Shown here piece after piece: positions 61,008 to 64,000 of a stretch of 64,000 bases of DNA. This stretch comes from Lachnospiraceae bacterium oral taxon 096 (lineage in GTDB: Bacteria > Bacillota > Clostridia > Lachnospirales > Lachnospiraceae), in assembly GCA_018141845.1 (NCBI GenBank), contig CP073340.1, positions 576,001 to 640,000 on the forward strand. The letters run 5' to 3'. Position 1 is the stretch's first letter. Each line of letters begins with the position of its first letter. The position numbers and the translations under genes are program-made. The notes beneath the pieces are model-generated. The model worked only from the letters and a program-made list of their open reading frames with translations, made no database searches and was not told where the DNA came from.

Positions 61008-61703
61008 ATGAAAAAATCAAATTTATTTGTTGGATCTGTAGTTAGTGCTGGTGTTGCTGCATTTGCTGTTGCAGCGCTCACATTTGGTGGCACTTCAACA
61101 ACTGCATTAGCTGCACCTGGTGTGCCAGTGGCATCACCATCATCACCAAGTAACCCAAGCAACCCAAGTCATAGCGGCGGTCAGCATCAGCATGCTGGTG
61201 GAAACACAGCTTCTAACAGCAATGCAAACAATGGCGGAAACAACAACTGTGGAAACAACAACTGTGGAAACAACAACGGTGGAAACAACAACGGCGGAAG
61301 CAATAACGGCGGAAACAACAATAACACACCTACCCCACGCTTTAGAAGAAGCACTGGTGGTGGTTCATACACATCAAGTGGCAATGGTGGTTCAAAGACC
61401 ATTAGCACAAGTGGATCTCAGACAATCCGCACAACAAGTGCTGACAATGGAGCTACTTGGGTTCTCTACAGTCAGGGTTGGTGGCTTAAGAACGCTGATG
61501 GTTCATACCCTGTAAATCAGTGGGTAAAGGACGGCGGAAGCTGGTACCACTTCGACAACGCTGGATATATGCAAAAGGGTTGGGTTAAGGTAGGTGACTA
61601 CTGGTATTATCTTGACGCTAACGGCTGCATGTGGTTCTCTACAACAACACCTGATGGTTACTATGTAAATCAGGATGGCGTTTGGACAGGTGCACGCAAG
61701 TAA
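61008..61703 (+). CDS. Secreted cell-wall-binding protein with Asn/Gly/Cys repeats
   Basis: The protein is 231 residues. A signal peptide (1 to about 37, cleavage near ALAAPG) precedes a Pro/Ser stretch and a low-complexity block of Gly/Asn pentapeptides (about residues 77-106, two units with Cys). A Ser/Thr/Gly linker follows, then three CW-binding repeats (VLYSQGWWLKNADGSYPVN, WVKDGGSWYHFDNAGYMQKG, WVKVGDYWYYLDANG). It ends STTTPDGYYVNQDGVWTGARK. AGGAGGGG sets the start. It is likely held at the wall by the repeats; the two cysteines could cross-link chains. Related in its C-terminus to the proteins at 13902 and 61824. Confidence 0.85.
   Translation: MKKSNLFVGSVVSAGVAAFAVAALTFGGTSTTALAAPGVPVASPSSPSNPSNPSHSGGQHQHAGGNTASNSNANNGGNNNCGNNNCGNNNGGNNNGGSNNGGNNNNTPTPRFRRSTGGGSYTSSGNGGSKTISTSGSQTIRTTSADNGATWVLYSQGWWLKNADGSYPVNQWVKDGGSWYHFDNAGYMQKGWVKVGDYWYYLDANGCMWFSTTTPDGYYVNQDGVWTGARK
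61236..61325 (+). repeat. Six 15-base tandem repeats in the wall-protein gene
   Basis: Units of GGAAACAACAAC plus TGT, GGT or GGC encode GNNC or GNNG pentapeptides, with one GGAAGCAATAACGGC variant. Copy number may vary by slippage. Confidence 0.85.
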
Positions 61704-61717
61704 TGAAGAATAAAGAG

Positions 61718-61750
61718 AGAAGCTGCTCTTCACTTGCAGCTTCTTTTTTT
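61718..61750 (+). terminator. Terminator of the 61008 gene
   Basis: AGAAGCTGC-loop-GCAGCTTCT followed by TTTTTTT. Confidence 0.92.
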
Positions 61751-61764
61751 GTATAAAATTTTGC

Positions 61765-61800
61765 ATAAAAAAAGGATATTGGAACATTCCAATATCCTCT
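61765..61800 (-). terminator. Terminator of the 61824 gene
   Basis: In minus sense AGGATATTGGAA-TG-TTCCAATATCCT, then TTTTTTT. Confidence 0.9.
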
Positions 61801-61823
61801 TCTACCTATTCTGCCAGAATAAC

Positions 61824-62195
61824 TTAATGTCTTGACTTTGATGGATCTACCCAAGCTCCTCTATCGTTGACATAGTAGCCATCTGGAGTTGTTGTATTTC
61901 TTAACATTGCACCAGAACGGTCAACATAGAACCAGCCATTTCCTGTGGCAATCCAAGCGTTTGCAGCCATCCATCCATCATTGTAGAAATAGTACCAATT
62001 TCCACCATCCTTTACCCAAGTGTTTCTCGCATAAGAACCATTGTCATATTGATACCACCAGCGAGTATTGTTCTCCTGAATCCACATTCCATTGTCTCCA
62101 CGATATTGTTGCTTAAATGCATAGGCATTTCCTGCACCCGCAATGCTCAAAACCACAGCTCCTAAAGCAATTGTTGAAATCAAACCTTTTTTCAT
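61824..62195 (-). CDS. Small secreted cell-wall-binding protein (123 aa)
   Basis: A signal peptide (KKGLISTIALGAVVLSIAG to about residue 24) leads directly to about four CW-binding repeats (WIQENNTRWWYQYDNGSY, WVKDGGNWYYFYNDGW, WIATGNGWFYVDRSG) and the tail NTTTPDGYYVNDRGAWVDPS. It has no other domain, so it is a bare wall-binding module. The frame extends to 62312, but GGGGGAG before 62195 fits. A TATAAT near 62235-62240 (minus strand) is the probable promoter. The start region of the leader shares TAGAGACAT with that of the 61008 gene. Confidence 0.85.
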   Translation of the reverse strand: MKKGLISTIALGAVVLSIAGAGNAYAFKQQYRGDNGMWIQENNTRWWYQYDNGSYARNTWVKDGGNWYYFYNDGWMAANAWIATGNGWFYVDRSGAMLRNTTTPDGYYVNDRGAWVDPSKSRH

Positions 62196-62311
62196 TATAA
62201 TCTCCCCCATTCTTCTAACTAAAATGATGTCTCTATTATACACCCATTTGCCAGAAAAATCGACGAATGTCATAAAACCGTAATATTCAACAGATATTCT
62301 TAATATTTCCA

Positions 62312-62337
62312 CAAAAAAAGGAACCTTTCGGTTCCTA
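62312..62337 (-). terminator. Terminator of the rRNA operon
   Basis: In minus sense AGGAACC-GAAA-GGTTCCT followed by TTTTTTTG, directly behind tRNA-Cys. Confidence 0.9.
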
Positions 62338-62340
62338 TAG

Positions 62341-62412
62341 AGGCGACAACCAGATTTGAACTGGTGAATCAGGGTGTTGCAGACCCACGCCTTACCGCTT
62401 GGCTATGTCGCC
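62341..62412 (-). tRNA. tRNA-Cys (GCA)
   Basis: A cloverleaf with acceptor GGCGACA/TGTCGCC, anticodon loop TCTGCAA giving anticodon GCA, and T-arm with GTTCAAATC. The CCA end is not encoded. It lies 29 bases after tRNA-Asn in the rRNA transcript. Confidence 0.95.
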
Positions 62413-62441
62413 ATATCCATCATATATACATATGAAAAGAG

Positions 62442-62514
62442 CTCCCTGAGTAGGACTTGAACCTACGACACCGCGGTTAACAGCCGCGTGCTCTACCAAC
62501 TGAGCTATCAAGGA
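62442..62514 (-). tRNA. tRNA-Asn (GTT)
   Basis: Acceptor TCCTTGA/TCAGGGA (G-U at one pair), D-arm TAGCTCAGTTGGTAGAGC, anticodon loop CTGTTAA giving GTT, T-arm GTTCAAGTC. The CCA is not encoded. It is about 70 bases after the 23S 3' end. Confidence 0.96.
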
Positions 62515-62584
62515 ATAATTTTTATCGTACCTTCAAAACCACATATCAAACACCATCTATCCATTTCCAACCAATCCGACTTGT

Positions 62585-64000
<1,416 letters not shown>

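Overview
The window reads as chromosome of a low-to-moderate GC Gram-positive anaerobe of the class Clostridia, most like Lachnospiraceae. The grounds are strong AGGAGG ribosome binding sites, housekeeping operons typical of that family (VanW protein, HypE-like protein, Lrp, aminotransferase, TrmL), clostridial proline reductase genes, a UGA-decoding selenocysteine system and secreted proteins with choline-binding-type repeats. No species can be named from the sequence alone.

Layout. 1-5.5 kb is a mobile or accessory island next to the 3' end of rlmD. It holds two paralogous small HTH regulators at its flanks, a broken Nudix gene, an MspI-like restriction enzyme, a beta-class amino-methyltransferase, a convergent cytosine-C5 methyltransferase and a serine recombinase. 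5.5-15 kb carries rlmD, a YhaM-like nuclease, an HtrA-like protein that has lost catalytic residues, mutS2, a two-component system and a secreted cell-wall-binding protein. 15-25.5 kb is the D-proline reductase region in two minus-strand units. The first is TauE/SafE permease-prdF-prdC-prdA-small protein-prdB, where prdB contains an in-frame UGA followed by a candidate SECIS hairpin. The second is prdD-prdE-lysR-selB. PrdF makes D-proline, PrdA/PrdB reduce it to 5-aminovalerate, PrdC is the likely electron donor, and SelB is needed to translate PrdB.

25.5-33.2 kb is one long minus-strand operon (asnA, sua5, dCMP deaminase, exonuclease, a 31-residue membrane peptide, VanW protein, HypE-like protein, lrp, aminotransferase, trmL). 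33.3-40.2 kb holds a GH18/SH3 cell-wall protein, an unusual protein kinase fused to an atypical ParA/TadZ-like domain with a second such protein behind it, mecA, an XRE regulator facing two unknown genes, a DUF1858 protein and a ferredoxin. 40.2-47 kb is replication and ribosome: rpsF-ssb-rpsR and gdpP-rplI-dnaB-pepF. 47-54.8 kb has a GntR/ABC exporter operon, aroK, an ABC-F protein, DUF951, a GNAT enzyme and a DUF2156 protein. 54.8-60.8 kb is an operon of nnrE, an EamA transporter, the selenium-linked yedF and DUF3343, rluA, a transaldolase-like gene and transketolase.

61-64 kb has two more cell-wall-binding proteins and the 3' end of an rRNA operon (23S, tRNA-Asn, tRNA-Cys on the minus strand) with no 5S gene behind the 23S.

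The points most worth following are the kinase/atypical-ATPase pair with its palindromic operator, the proline reductase-SelB coupling with PrdD/PrdE split exactly where PrdA self-cleaves, the inactive HtrA-like protein, and the two-methyltransferase MspI-like system beside the recombinase. No intergenic stretch exceeds about 300 bases.
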